A stretch of 64,000 nucleotides of DNA, from positions 1-64,000 of the forward strand of contig CAVRXM010000002.1 in the NCBI GenBank assembly GCA_963725085.1, read 5' to 3'. The stretch comes from VRUE01 sp963725085. Lineage in GTDB: Bacteria > Actinomycetota > Thermoleophilia > Solirubrobacterales > 70-9. Of the stretch, positions 9,093 through 18,703 are shown in pieces; positions within the stretch are counted from its first letter, which is position 1, and each line of letters starts with the position of its first letter. The notes under the pieces are model-generated. The model was given only the letters and a program-made list of their open reading frames with translations, had not been told where the DNA came from and searched no databases. Made by a program: the position numbers and the translations under genes.

Positions 9093-9878
9093 TTACGCGG
9101 CGGGCGGCGCCGGAGCGCGTCGCTCGCGCGCGCCGAAGTAGATCAGCGCGGCCGCGCTGCCCAAGATCAGGATCCCGAGCACGAGCAGGCCAATTGATGC
9201 CCACAGGAGGGCGGGCAGCTTTGCGCCCGCGGCGAGGTCGGCGGAAACCCCGCGCGAGCCGTCCGGCCGCATCACGACGACCGCCCAGCGTCCCTGCTTG
9301 ACGCTCCAAGTCAGCGACTGGCTGCCGCGGCCCGCAACGCGGGCCACCCAGAACGTCGCGCGGTTTGGAGGAATCGCGGGCTTGCCGCCGGGCTGGGGGC
9401 GGTAGCTCGGCCGGTAGGTCGTGCCGAACGGGTTCGCGTTTACGTCCACCACCTCCGAGTGCGCCACGCCGGCCAGATAGTGGTCGACTTCGTCCTTGCG
9501 GGCGATCCCAATGAAGAGCGGCGAGTTCGGATTAGCGCTCTGGCCACGGATGCGCACGTCGCCGAGCCAGTCGCGGCCGTAGAGAAAGCTGGGCACGTCG
9601 GAGCTGATGTGCAGGGTCCTTGTGGCCAGTGCGTAGCTCGCCGTTGAGAAGCGCTCGCTAGAGGTCATCACATAGCCGTCCGAGCGCTGGGTCGTGTGCA
9701 GCCAGAGGCCGTACGCGCCGCAGGCCATCAAGCCCAGCGCGATGAGCGCGAGAAGACTCCCTCCCACGATCGCGGCGATGCGCCCGCCCGTCCACCTCGA
9801 CGGCGCGTTCGGCGTCACGGGGGCCGCGGGCGGCGCCTGCTTGCGCTCGGGCTTCTGCTCTCCGGTTGGGTTAGCCAT
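9093..9878 (-). CDS. Membrane protein of unknown function with two TM segments
   Basis: 261 aa. A Pro/Ala-rich cytoplasmic N-terminus is followed by TM1 (IAAIVGGSLLALIALGLMAC), a ~150-residue extracellular domain (TLHISSDVPSFLYGRDWLGD ... TFWVARVAGRGSQSLTWSV) and TM2 (LLWASIGLLVLGILILGSAA), then a short basic tail. The architecture recurs in actinobacteria as hypothetical membrane proteins; I recognise no enzyme motif. Its start codon lies 2 bp from the 3' end of the CPBP-protease gene upstream, so the two are probably co-transcribed. Confidence 0.65.
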   Translation of the reverse strand: MANPTGEQKPERKQAPPAAPVTPNAPSRWTGGRIAAIVGGSLLALIALGLMACGAYGLWLHTTQRSDGYVMTSSERFSTASYALATRTLHISSDVPSFLYGRDWLGDVRIRGQSANPNSPLFIGIARKDEVDHYLAGVAHSEVVDVNANPFGTTYRPSYRPQPGGKPAIPPNRATFWVARVAGRGSQSLTWSVKQGRWAVVVMRPDGSRGVSADLAAGAKLPALLWASIGLLVLGILILGSAAALIYFGARERRAPAPPAA

Positions 9879-9880
9879 CG

Positions 9881-10582
9881 CTACTTAAGGACGAGACCGA
9901 GGACGACGACGAGGGCGAAGACGCTCGCAGAGGAGTGGACGATGATCCCCATCCACGCGCTTTGGAACCGCCGCGAGGGATAAGCCTCAAGGAAGATTCC
10001 GTCAACGAAGGTGCCGGGAATGTCCCAGGGCTGATGCAGGTGGTAGAGCGCGAACAGCGCCCCATTGGCGACCCAGTCGTACTTTCCAAAGACGCCCCGC
10101 ATGCGCGGCAGCAGTAACCCCCGGAAGAGAAGCTCCTCGCCGAGCACGGTGTTGAAGACGACGAGCACGACGAGCACCGCGTACCAGCCCCACGCGCCGC
10201 GGAAGAAAGCTTCGCCGCGGTCGGAGCCGATGAAATCGGCGAAATCCCTCACCGACGGGCCTGGAATAGCAGGCACGAGCGTCCAAATGCCGAAGAGCAC
10301 GACGAAGAGAAGCGCCCACCACCACACCTTTCCACCCACCCGCCCGGTCTTCGGGTCCCGGGGCGGCCGCAGCCACAGGGCGTCCCGCACCCGGGGCCAT
10401 TCGAGCGACCCGAGCTCCCGCCTGACGAGGATCAGCACCAGCACAAATTGCCAGATCAGCCCCGCCGTCAGGCAGATAAGCAGCGCCTGACCGAGCGGCT
10501 CAGCGCCCCCGAGCTGGTCCCTGAGCCAGGGAGCGACGATCCAAGCGAGCACAGCCATCGGGACGGCCGCCGCCGCCCACAC
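9881..10582 (-). CDS. CPBP family intramembrane metalloprotease (Abi/CAAX-like), start unclear
   Basis: At least 233 aa from GTG 10582. The CPBP motif EELLFRG, the second motif ALYHLH and a final histidine (IIVHSSAS) are present among about seven hydrophobic segments. These residues chelate metal in type II CAAX prenyl endopeptidase-like proteases. The frame stays open upstream with family-like sequence (IPLVDRYAAVRQYSLAQILG), so the protein is probably ~50 residues longer. A strong Shine-Dalgarno (AAAGGAGG, 10745-10752) sits six bases before an in-frame GTC at 10736-10738, not a normal start codon. Either GTC replaced GTG, or the sequence has an error. Confidence 0.75.
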   Translation of the reverse strand: MWAAAAVPMAVLAWIVAPWLRDQLGGAEPLGQALLICLTAGLIWQFVLVLILVRRELGSLEWPRVRDALWLRPPRDPKTGRVGGKVWWWALLFVVLFGIWTLVPAIPGPSVRDFADFIGSDRGEAFFRGAWGWYAVLVVLVVFNTVLGEELLFRGLLLPRMRGVFGKYDWVANGALFALYHLHQPWDIPGTFVDGIFLEAYPSRRFQSAWMGIIVHSSASVFALVVVLGLVLK

Positions 10583-10910
10583 CCCAAGGATCTGAGCAAG
10601 CGAGTACTGCCTTACGGCTGCATACCGATCAACCAGCGGGATCTGACCGGGTGGCTGAACGGCTACTTTCGGCGTCGGCCGCTGCTGTGGCGGCGACGCC
10701 TTCTGCGGCTCCTGAGGCTCACGGTCGGGCGGATTGACGGAGTGCCTCCTTTGGCGATGTAGCTTAGACGCTAAGGCCCAGCCGGTCAGCCGGGCATCCG
10801 TATGCCGCCGCAGTTCGCCGGGGGCCGACTACCGACGCGTTCGCGGACACAGATGATGACTTCACCACGAGGCGCGGCCTCCTGGAAGGCGGGGGCAGCA
10901 GAATCGTGCC

Positions 10911-11273
10911 TCACTTCGAGCGTTCGACCGTGAAGTAGCGACTGCCTCGGGCGCAATGCAGGCGGTCGACTGTCGAATGCGTTGGCGAGCTACAGCTCCA
11001 CGAAACTCGGTGCTTGCCTTCCCAGGAGAGCGTTAGCGTCTGATGGAGGGCGCGGCCATTCAGCATCAGGGCAATCGATTTCGCGACTTCGCAGCTGACC
11101 TTGTGAAGCCTGAACTCGAGTCCGCCGATCGCTCCGCACATAGATACATGCACGTGATCTCGGGGTGCAGGTTCTACCGAGGCTTGCCGGACGGAAGCTT
11201 CGCCGCCGCCGCTGCCGCAGCCAGAGGCGGTCAGGACGGCAATGGCGACGATGAACAGGATCACCCTGCGCAC
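10911..11273 (-). CDS. Small lipoprotein, Cys-rich, unknown function
   Basis: 120 aa from GTG 11273; an upstream extension through the repeat is spurious. Hydrophobic signal VILFIVAIAVLTASGC with lipobox ASGC, then a short Gly-rich linker. The mature domain contains VSCEVAKSIAL, VSWSCSS and LHCARGSRYF. This spacing of three cysteines around a small beta domain is common in secreted actinobacterial proteins of unknown role. Attachment to the outer face of the membrane is likely. Confidence 0.65.
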   Translation of the reverse strand: MRRVILFIVAIAVLTASGCGSGGGEASVRQASVEPAPRDHVHVSMCGAIGGLEFRLHKVSCEVAKSIALMLNGRALHQTLTLSWEGKHRVSWSCSSPTHSTVDRLHCARGSRYFTVERSK

Positions 11274-11405
11274 GGCGGCCGAGCCTACCCGAGTGAGACG
11301 GTCAGTTTCGGTGCGAAGACCTACCGAAACGGGGTCAAACACTTGAGTGTCTGTCCGGTTTCGGAGGCGCTCTTTTCCTCTCCCCCCAACATGCTGGGGC
11401 ATCGT

Positions 11406-11560
11406 GGTACCAACTTGGTACCGGATGCATCGTCCGATATGTCCGATGCGTCCCGAGCCGGGGACGCAGCGGGACGCATGGGACGCGTCCGGACGCATAT
11501 GGCAGACCTGTCCTCCGGCTGGGGGCCGAGCGGTCGCCGGTTCAAATCCGGCCTCCCCGA
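11406..11560 (+). repeat. tRNA-Pro-derived repeat, copy 3 (full)
   Basis: Complete copy. The inverted repeat TGCGTCCC / GGGACGCA flanks GAGCCG. It is preceded by a CCCCAACATGCTGGGG hairpin also seen in copies 4 and 8. The right module ends at CCTCCCCGA, followed by a diverged hairpin (CAGCC ... GGCTG). It starts 133 bp beyond the lipoprotein start and lies 154 bp before the P-type ATPase. Confidence 0.9.
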
Positions 11561-11713
11561 TCAATCAGACCCAGCCTGGAGCCGGTGGCGGCTGGGCCCG
11601 GAGGTCAACCAGGTCTCCCTGCGGATACCTTAAAGGGGGGTCCCCGGTGGCCATTGCCTCAGGTGTTGGGTTCTACGGATGTGCGCGCGCTCGATAGTTC
11701 GGATAGTCGCGTG

Positions 11714-13588
11714 ATGGATCGCGATCTCCGCGCTCGTAGCTGGCTGATCGGCCACCGCGCCCGCCTTCTCGCCGCCCTTGCCCTGGCCGCGATCGTGGTC
11801 GGCGGCGGACTCCACATCGCCGGCGATGCGGCTGCCGGCGACGCCGTCTGGCGGGTGGTCTTGGCGCTGCTCGCCGCGGAGCTCACGGTCGAGGTCGGCC
11901 GCACGGTGCTGGTCGAACGCCACATGGGGGTCGACACGATTGCGCTGGTCGCGATGGTCGGTGCGCTGGCTTTGGGTGAACTGCTGGCGGGCGTCGTCAT
12001 CGGCCTGATGTTCTCCGGCGGCCTGGCGCTCGAGGAATTCGCCTCGACTCGCGCCCGCCGCGAGCTGACCGCACTGGTCGAGCGGGCGCCGAAGATAGCC
12101 CGGCTGCGAGTGGCGGACGGCTTCCGCGACGTGCCGGTGGAGCGAGTGCGCGCCGGGGACGTCGCCCTGGTCCGCACCGGCGAGGTGATCCCGGTCGACG
12201 GGACGATCCTCAGCCTGGAGGCGGTCGTCGACACCAGCGCGCTCAGCGGCGAGCCGCTGCCCGTCACGGTCAAGCAGGGCAGGGCGGTGCTGAGCGGCAC
12301 GGCCAACGCCGGATCGCCGTTCGAGGTGCGGGCGGATCGCCCCGCGGCCGAGAGTGCCTACACGGCCCTCGTCAGGCTGGTCGAGGAGGCTGAGACCGAG
12401 CGCGCGCCGCTGGTTCGCATCGCCGACCGCTACGCCGGCTTTTTCCTGCCGGCGACGATGCTCGTCGCCGGCCTCGCCTGGGCGCTCAGCGGCGATCCGG
12501 TCCGCGGCCTCGCGGTCGTCGTCGTCGCGACGCCGTGCCCCCTGATCCTGGCGGCTCCGATCGCCCTGATCTCGGGCCTCTCGCGCGCCGCCCGGGCGGG
12601 CGTCGTCGTCAAGGGCACCGGGGCGATAGAGACCCTCGGCCAGGTGCGCACGATCCTCTTCGACAAGACCGGGACGCTGACGGTCGGCAGTCCCGAGGTG
12701 CGCGAGATCGCCACCCGGCCCGGCGTCGACGAGGTCGAGCTGCTCCGCCTTGCCGCGTCGGTGGACCGGATGTCGGCCCACGTGCTGGGGGAGGCACTGG
12801 TCCGATCCGCCGAGGAGGCCGAACTCGAGCTCACGATTCCGACCGGGATCCAGGAGGATCCCGGCCAGGGCATCGCGGGGTCGATCGACGGTCATCGCGT
12901 CGCCGTCGGCAGTCGCTCGTTCCTGGAGGGGGAGGGGGTGCCCGCAAAGCAGATCGCCTCAGCGGCGATCATCAGCGGGCGCGGGTCGGGGGAGGCGCGC
13001 GTGCACGTGGCGATCGACGGCAGGATGGCAGGTGTGATCGCGATGGCGGACGAGCTTCGTCCCGATGCCCGCGGGATCGTCGAGCGGCTGCGCTCGGAAG
13101 GGATCAGGCAGGTCGCGATGGTCTCGGGCGACCGCCGTTCCGTGGCCGAGAGAATCGGCCGCGAAATCGGGATCGATCGGGTCTACTCCGAGCAGTCGCC
13201 CGAAGACAAGCTCGAGGTCGTGCGGCGACTCCACGACGATCCCGAGCTCGGCCCGGTGATGATGGTCGGCGACGGCGTCAACGACGCGCCCGCCCTCGCC
13301 CTGGCGGACCTCGGGATCGCGATGGGAGTGGCCGGGGCGACCGTGTCGTCGGAGACCGCGGACGCGGTGATCACGGTCGACCGCGTCGATCGGGTCCTGG
13401 ACGCCGTACACGCCGGCCGCAGGGCCCTGGCAATCGCGCGGCAGAGCGTCCTCGTCGGCATGGGCCTCAGCCTGACGGCGATGTGCGTCGCCGCCTTTGG
13501 CTACCTCCCCCCGGTCGCCGGTGCCCTGCTGCAGGAGGGCATCGACCTCGCGGTGATCCTCAACGCCCTGCGGGCGCTGCGGGGCTGA
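11714..13588 (+). CDS. Heavy-metal translocating P-type ATPase (P1B)
   Basis: 624 aa from ATG 11714 (GTG 11711 also possible). The phosphorylation site DKTGTLT is at Asp317, the transmembrane metal site TPCPLIL has Cys275, the actuator loop is SGEPLPV, and the hinge GDGVNDAPALALADLG is intact. There are about eight membrane segments. No N-terminal metal-binding HMA domain is present. The membrane motif reads TPC rather than CPC, which in this superfamily differs from classical Cu/Zn pumps, so the cation is uncertain. It exports or buffers metal at the cytoplasmic membrane. No regulator is adjacent. Confidence 0.85.
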   Translation: MDRDLRARSWLIGHRARLLAALALAAIVVGGGLHIAGDAAAGDAVWRVVLALLAAELTVEVGRTVLVERHMGVDTIALVAMVGALALGELLAGVVIGLMFSGGLALEEFASTRARRELTALVERAPKIARLRVADGFRDVPVERVRAGDVALVRTGEVIPVDGTILSLEAVVDTSALSGEPLPVTVKQGRAVLSGTANAGSPFEVRADRPAAESAYTALVRLVEEAETERAPLVRIADRYAGFFLPATMLVAGLAWALSGDPVRGLAVVVVATPCPLILAAPIALISGLSRAARAGVVVKGTGAIETLGQVRTILFDKTGTLTVGSPEVREIATRPGVDEVELLRLAASVDRMSAHVLGEALVRSAEEAELELTIPTGIQEDPGQGIAGSIDGHRVAVGSRSFLEGEGVPAKQIASAAIISGRGSGEARVHVAIDGRMAGVIAMADELRPDARGIVERLRSEGIRQVAMVSGDRRSVAERIGREIGIDRVYSEQSPEDKLEVVRRLHDDPELGPVMMVGDGVNDAPALALADLGIAMGVAGATVSSETADAVITVDRVDRVLDAVHAGRRALAIARQSVLVGMGLSLTAMCVAAFGYLPPVAGALLQEGIDLAVILNALRALRG

Positions 13589-13646
13589 TCAGGGCTCGCC
13601 GGGCTTCGTGAGGGGCGACGGCGGATGCGGAGGACGGTGCCGGGTC

Positions 13647-16105
13647 TCATTCCATGACGCGAAGCGTCGATGGGATGTCCATGCGGCGGAAGCGGCGGGC
13701 GCTCAGCAACGGCGCCAGCGCCACGGAGCCGACCCCGACCGCAGCGGCGATCAGCAGCGACGTCGGCGCGATCTCGATCACCAGCCCCAGGTCGGGAAGG
13801 GTTTCTGGAAGCGTCTGGTCGACGACCCAGCTGGTGACGAGGTAGCCGCCGCCGAGGCCGGCCATAGTCCCCAGGACGCCTGCGATCAGGCTCTCTCCGA
13901 CCGCCAGGGAGATCGCCCGGCGGCCGGTCATTCCGAAAGCCAGCATGGTGGCGTTCTCCCGGCGGTGCTCGTCGATCCCGATTGCCGAGGAGTTGAAGGC
14001 GATCAGCAGCGCCAGCGCTAGGGCGAAGCCCTCGATCAGCCGCAGCACGCCGACGAAGTCACCGAGGCGGTTGCGGACGAACTTGGTCGTCGCGGTCGCC
14101 GGCTCCACCGAGGCCACCGACGGGTTGCGGAACAGTGCGCGCGCGATCCGGTTCTCGCTCATGCCCGGCTTCGGCGTGGCGGAGACCTGGTTGGCGATGG
14201 CGGGAAGGCCGGCCAGTACGGCAACCGAGGGGTCCATGTAGGCAAAGGTGCGGAAGGGATCGGGGTGCAGGCCGCTGACGCGGAAGGGCGCCCGCGCCTC
14301 CGTGTAGCCCGAGCCCTGCCTTCGCGGGTAGGCGATCGTGATCGTGTCGCCGACCCCGACCCCGAGGTCGGCAGCGGCCTTCTCGGAGATCAGCACTTCG
14401 CGTCGGCCCGGCGCCGGCGGCCGGCCGGAGGTGACGGTCGGCGCCCAGATCGGGCTGGAGAAGCGGAGCAGGGTCACCGATCCCTTGAATGCTTCGGCGC
14501 GCGGCGCCGAGAGCGTCACCGGCAGCGTCAGCTGCGGTTCAGCGGCGGCGACGCCGGGAGCCGATTCGACCGCACCTGCTCGCTGCGGCGGGCGCTGCGG
14601 AAGCCGTCCATCGCGACCACGATGCGGTTCGGGTTGCCCTTGGCGATCTCCGCTTCGCTGCGATCGATGGTGGCGTTGAAGGAGTCGATCAGTCCCATGA
14701 AGGAGACCAGCACGCTGAGCACGGCGCCGATCCCGAGCACCGTGAGGAGCGTGCGGCGCGGGGCGCGCAGGGTGTTGCGGAGCGGCAGCTGAGCGATGCT
14801 GGAGCCCGGCAGCCGCAGGCGCTTCGCCAGGCCGGCGACGCCGCTGCCACGCGCGGCCCTGAAGCCGACCCGAATCGCGTCCACTGGCGTCTGCCGCAGG
14901 CCGCGCCAGACCGGGATTGCGGTGGCGACGACGGGCAGCACCAGACCGACGATGGCGGCGCGCACGAAGACCGCCGGCTCGAAGGGTGTCCGCATCTCCG
15001 GCAGGGGCAGCAGGTCTTCGAGGACGCCGCGGAAGATCTCCCCCATCATCAGCCCCAGAGCGAGCCCGAGGACCGTCCCGGCGAGGGCGATCTGCAGGCC
15101 CAGCAGCAGCGGCCGGATCGCCAGCAGGCGGGGCGGTACGCCGAGCGCCATCCCGATGCCGATCTCGCGGCGCTGCGCCTCGACGATCCTGGTCGCCAGG
15201 TTGAAGGCCGCCAGCGCGGCGCCGGCCAGGATCAGGATCGCGAAGACGTCGAACATCCGCTGGTCGCCGCTGGCGTCCTTGTAGAGCACGCGGTGGGCGG
15301 TGTCTTCGGCCAGCGTTGTGACTTCGCCGCTGAGCCCCGCCGCCGCCAGCGCGTGCTCCAGCTGCCCGCGGACCACGCGGGGGTCGACGCCGTCCCGCAG
15401 CCTGATGACGATGTCGTTCACCCGCGGCCGCCCGCCGGCGATGCGCTGCGCCACTCGCAGCGAGGTGAAGAGGACCGCGAACTGGGCCTCGGCGCCACCG
15501 AATTCGCCACCGCCCGGCCTGGTCACCATGAAGTACTCGGGTGAGCCGCCAACGCCGACGTAGCGCAGCATGCCGCCGCCCTGGAGCCGCACCTTCCCGC
15601 GCTGGGGCAGGTCGTGGTAGGCGGCGAACCCGCGCTCAAGCAGGGCCACCGGCTGCCCTTCGTCGGAAGCGTGCAGGCCCCGGCCGGAGGAGGCGTAGAC
15701 GCCGTCGACCCGCGGCCCCTCGGGGCCGAGCGGTGACCCGACCAGTTCGGCCGGCGTCAGCAGGGATTCCCTTCCGGGCCGCACCACCTCGACCTGCGTC
15801 GGCAGCAGCAGCCGCTCCTCGATCCGCTCCACCCGGCCGGCGCTCGGGATGCCGCGGGCGAGCCGGCCCAGCGTTCCCACGGGCGCGCTCGTCCCCCCCG
15901 TCAAAGAGATCTCGAGATCGTGCGCGTGCAGCGCTGAGTAGCTGGCATCGTTGGAGGCGATGCGCCAGTCCTCCATGCTGCCGAGGCCCGCGTAGACGCC
16001 AGTCCCGATCGCCAGCACGAGGCCGATCGCCAGCACGAGGGCCCAGCGGCCGCGCAGGTCGCGAAGCGACCAGCGCAGCCAGAGCCCGAGGCGTCCCGCG
16101 CTCAC
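13647..16105 (-). pseudogene. MacB/FtsX-type ABC transporter permease, split by a frameshift
   Basis: The gene runs as two frames, 16105 to 14528 and 14519 to 13647. At about 14567-14575 the first frame leaves the family sequence, while the next frame continues with VESAPGVAAAEPQLTLPV, so one base is missing or extra. Joined, it gives ~818 aa with two FtsX repeats: N-terminal TM (WALVLAIGLVLAIGTG), periplasmic-type domains, three-TM blocks (ILILAGAALAAFNLA, LLLGLQIALAGTVLGLALG) and a matching C-terminal block (LIEGFALALALLIAFN ...). Its GTG start overlaps the stop of the ATPase gene by four bases. It would export lipids, peptides or drugs; the substrate is unknown. Whether it is dead or mis-sequenced cannot be decided here. 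Confidence 0.75.
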
Positions 16106-16902
16106 CAGTGCAATTCCGAGATGTCGGCCGGGCCGCCGGGGTTGGGCCCGTCGGCCACGATGCGGCCGCTCGAGAGCTCGATCACCCGGTGGGCGACGCG
16201 GGCGATCTCGCGGTTGTGGGTGACGACCAATACCGCCGTGTCCTCGCTGTGCGTCTGCTCGTGCAGCAGCTCGAGAATCTGCACACCAGTGCGGAAGTCG
16301 AGCTCCCCGGTCGGCTCGTCGGCGAGCAGGATCGGGTTTCGGGTTGCCAGCGCCCGGGCGATCGCAACCCGCTGCTGCTCGCCGCCGGAGAGCTCGTGTG
16401 GGAAGTGTTCGCCCCTGCCGCCTAGGCCGACCCGATCGAGAGTCTCGGCTGCGATGGCGCGGGCTTCGCCACGCGCGCTGATGTCGGCGCCGAACTCGAC
16501 ATTCTCCAGCGCCGTGAGCGCCGGGAAGAGGTTGAAGGTCTGGAATATGAAGCTCACCGTTCGGCGGCGGAACTCGAACAGCTCGGCGCGAGTGGCATCG
16601 GTGATGTCCTCGCCGTCGATGCGGACGGTTCCCTCCGTGGGCGAGTCAAGGGCGCCGATCGTGTTCAGCAGCGTCGTCTTGCCGCTGCCGGAGGGCCCGA
16701 GGACGACGAGGAACTCGCCACGATCGACCCGCAGGTCGACGTTCTCCAGCGCCGTCACCGTCACCTCGCCCATGTCATAGCGGCGGGCGACACCAGCCAG
16801 CTCGATCAGAGGATCGTGCTGCAAATCCGTGACATTGGCCGAAGCATCGAGCGTATGCCTGTCCTTCATAGCCACATCGTTGTCTGGTGCCGGGAGGGGC
16901 AT
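16102..16902 (-). CDS. ABC transporter ATP-binding protein, MacB/LolD-like
   Basis: About 266 aa from ATG 16902; ATG 16869 is an alternative. All nucleotide-binding motifs are present: Walker A GPSGSGKTT, Q-loop region FIFQTFNLFPALTALENV, signature LSGGEQQRVAIARAL, Walker B ILLADEPTGELD and the H-loop VVTHN. The NLFPALTALENV sequence and short length are typical of the MacB/LolD/FtsE group that pairs with FtsX-fold permeases. It is the first gene of an operon with the permease on its 3' side, with overlapping stop and start codons (GTGA), so the two are translationally coupled. Confidence 0.9.
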   Translation of the reverse strand: MPLPAPDNDVAMKDRHTLDASANVTDLQHDPLIELAGVARRYDMGEVTVTALENVDLRVDRGEFLVVLGPSGSGKTTLLNTIGALDSPTEGTVRIDGEDITDATRAELFEFRRRTVSFIFQTFNLFPALTALENVEFGADISARGEARAIAAETLDRVGLGGRGEHFPHELSGGEQQRVAIARALATRNPILLADEPTGELDFRTGVQILELLHEQTHSEDTAVLVVTHNREIARVAHRVIELSSGRIVADGPNPGGPADISELHW

Positions 16903-17001
16903 CCTAGATCGTCCCTTCCAACGGGTGGACAACCGCCACCTGACAGGAAAGAATCGGAATTACGCTGCCAGCTCCGATACACGACTCGAAGGGTGATAGC
17001 G

Positions 17002-17196
17002 ATGGAGCGCTGGGAGTACATGGTCATCCCCCTGGAGGAGGCCGGCAAGCTGAAGAAGAAGTCCTCTGGGCTCAGCAACGACCGACTGAACGAACTGGGG
17101 CAGGAGGGCTGGGAGGCGGTTGGCCTCACCCTGAAACGCGGCGATTTTGTCGCGTGGCCAGTGGTGCTGCTGAAGCGCCCGATTTCGGGAGTTTGA
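17002..17196 (+). CDS. DUF4177 domain protein
   Basis: 64 aa. The pattern MERWEYMVIPL ... LNELGQEGWEAVGL ... VVLLKRP matches the small DUF4177 fold: a beta strand, one helix with the conserved LGxxGWE motif, and closing strands. The function of the family is unknown; it is cytosolic and usually monocistronic. The ATG was chosen because the family begins with a short Met-x-x-Trp-x-Tyr block. Confidence 0.85.
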   Translation: MERWEYMVIPLEEAGKLKKKSSGLSNDRLNELGQEGWEAVGLTLKRGDFVAWPVVLLKRPISGV

Positions 17197-17266
17197 CCGC
17201 AGCCCTCTCGGCTACAACTAATGACAGACAAATCGGGCCCCCGCTAGGTCTCTCACTACCACCGCT

Positions 17267-17288
17267 GAGCCCTCCTTTTGGAGGGCTC
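17267..17288 (+). terminator. Perfect 9-bp hairpin with TTTT loop
   Basis: GAGCCCTCC-TTTT-GGAGGGCTC, 71 bp after the DUF4177 stop. A strong stem without a following T-run; it could stop transcription from the DUF4177 gene. Confidence 0.6.
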
Positions 17289-17400
17289 GGTTCCGACTAG
17301 CCTAGGACCTGCGGGCAGTGGCGGCATCCGGGCAAGTCGTAGGCGAGTCTGCTCGAAACTACTGAAGCCAAGGCCGCGCTTCCTGGGGTACCGTCAGCGT

Positions 17401-17952
17401 GTGGGGCGCCGTCTTCTCGCAGCGCTGGTCGTGACCGGGGCGCTCCTTGTTCCCTCGGCCGCTTTGGGCAGCCTCACGAGTGACGTTCAGCAGGGCCAGC
17501 GGCTGGCCGAAGAGATTCGCTCCGGGGAAAAGAAGTGCTCGGACCTCGCGGCCGACGATTTCGAGCTGATCGGCGAGTACGCGATGAGCCGCTACCTGGG
17601 CAGCACCGCAACCCACGAAGCGATGAACCGCCACATGACAGAGATGATGGGCAGCGTGGGCGAGGAGCGCATGCACCAAGCTCTCGGCTACCGCTACAGC
17701 GGCTGCCCTGGCGGGCCGGCCGCAGGCTGGGTGGGCCCGATGGGCGGAATGATGTCGGGCAACTACGAAGGCTCGGTTGGCTTTGGTGGCGGCATGATGG
17801 GCGGCGGCTTCCGGGGAGGGATGATGGGCCTCAGAGGCGCCGGCGACAGCGACATCAGCGTCCTCGGCGTCGTGCTGATTGCCCTCGCTGCTGCAGCGGT
17901 CGGCGGTGCCCTTGTCTTTGCCGGGATGCGGCTCGGCCGCACGGACCGCTGA
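17401..17952 (+). CDS. Secreted Met/Gly-rich protein, unknown function
   Basis: 183 aa from GTG 17401. Signal peptide LLAALVVTGALLVPSAALG, then a helical domain (RLAEEIRSGEKKCSDLAADD, YAMSRYLGSTATHEAMNRHM, MHQALGYRYSGC) with two cysteines. After that comes a low-complexity Met/Gly stretch (GGMMGGGFRGGMMGL) and a C-terminal TM segment (VLGVVLIALAAAAVGGALVF). His/Met content could bind copper, but that is inference. The topology suggests a membrane-tethered extracellular protein. Confidence 0.65.
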   Translation: MGRRLLAALVVTGALLVPSAALGSLTSDVQQGQRLAEEIRSGEKKCSDLAADDFELIGEYAMSRYLGSTATHEAMNRHMTEMMGSVGEERMHQALGYRYSGCPGGPAAGWVGPMGGMMSGNYEGSVGFGGGMMGGGFRGGMMGLRGAGDSDISVLGVVLIALAAAAVGGALVFAGMRLGRTDR

Positions 17953-17980
17953 GCCGGCTCTACTTCGACTGCGCAATGCG

Positions 17981-18041
17981 ACGCCCTAGCCGAATCGGTC
18001 TACGAAACCGAAGGTCACAAGTTCGAATCCTGTCGGGCGCG
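17981..18041 (+). tRNA. tRNA-Arg(ACG)-like sequence lacking a D-arm (pseudo-tRNA)
   Basis: The anticodon arm TCGGT-CTACGAA-ACCGA gives anticodon ACG. It is followed by AGGTC, a T-arm with one mismatch (ACAAG/CCTGT around TTCGAAT) and acceptor CGGGCGC. The 5' side offers ACGCCCT, which could pair at five of seven positions, but only about seven bases separate it from the anticodon stem, so no D-arm exists. No CCA is encoded. Probably a degraded or partial tRNA-Arg. Confidence 0.5.
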
Positions 18042-18047
18042 CTGACA

Positions 18048-18256
18048 TCCCTCCGTAAACCGGGAGATTTCAGCCCGGGAGCTAGGGACGGCCGGCGAGC
18101 TGAGAGGGACCGATCGGGCGCCGATTCACTTTGTCGACTGTCGGGTTTAGCCAGCTTATGACGCTTCCCCCACTGTTCATCTTCGACCCCGCCAAGCTGA
18201 AGACAGCCGGAGCAGCAAGGAGGATCGACCGCAAGACCAGCGGGCGGCCGAGTGGG
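18048..18256 (+). repeat. 209-bp perfect direct repeat, left copy
   Basis: Bases 18048-18256 recur exactly at 18704-18912 (offset 656). The unit contains a CCGGGAG...CCCGGGAGC hairpin and the segment TCGGGTTTAGCCAGCTT. It flanks the G-rich tract. Confidence 0.9.
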
Positions 18257-18703
18257 GAGTGGGGTTTGGGGGTGGTGGGGGGGTTGGGTAGGTGGTGGGG
18301 GGGGGGGAGGGGTGGGGGGGAGTGGGGAGGGGTGGGGTGGGGGGGGTGGGTGGTGGGGGGGGGGGAGGGGAGGATGGAGAGGTGGTGAAGAGGTAGTGTG
18401 TGGGGGGATGTAGGGAGTAGGGGGAGGGGGGGGGCGGGGTGGGGGAGTGTGTGGGTGAGTGGTGTTGAGGGGAAGTGGGCGAGGGGTGAGTAGAGAGTGG
18501 GGGGGTGCTGGGGGGTGGGTGGGTGGGTGTTGGGGGGTGAGTGAAAGTGGGGGAGTGATGAGTTGGTAAAGGAAGTGGTGAAAGTGAATGAGGTGAGTGT
18601 TGGTTTGAGCTGTGTGATGTGTAGCTGTGGGGTGTAATGTGGTGGTTTATGGTGGGTATGTGTTTGTGAGGTTTTGTATTTGTGATTTTGGGTTTGTGTA
18701 ACC
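18257..18703 (+). other. Anomalous G/T-rich low-complexity tract
   Basis: 447 bp with long G runs and almost no C (about six in total), grading from G-rich to GT-rich toward the right. Nothing else in the window resembles it. Because it lies exactly between two identical 209-bp blocks, the simplest reading is an assembly artefact built from low-quality poly-G read ends. A G-quadruplex-forming insertion is possible but less likely. No gene is supported. Confidence 0.7.

Noticed and set aside
11585..11713. Upstream extension of the P-type ATPase frame
   Set aside because: It translates repeat-flanking DNA; ATG 11714 fits the family start.
12535..13611. Long second frame in the ATPase gene (358 codons)
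   Set aside because: Arg/Gly-rich shadow frame produced by high GC at codon position three.
14489..15544. Long plus-strand frame opposite the MacB-like permease
   Set aside because: Composition is typical of an antisense shadow and lacks motifs; the minus strand has a recognisable family.
18257..18703. G-rich tract as telomere, origin or real G4 element
   Set aside because: Flanking perfect duplication and C depletion fit an artefact better; kept only as a finding to verify.
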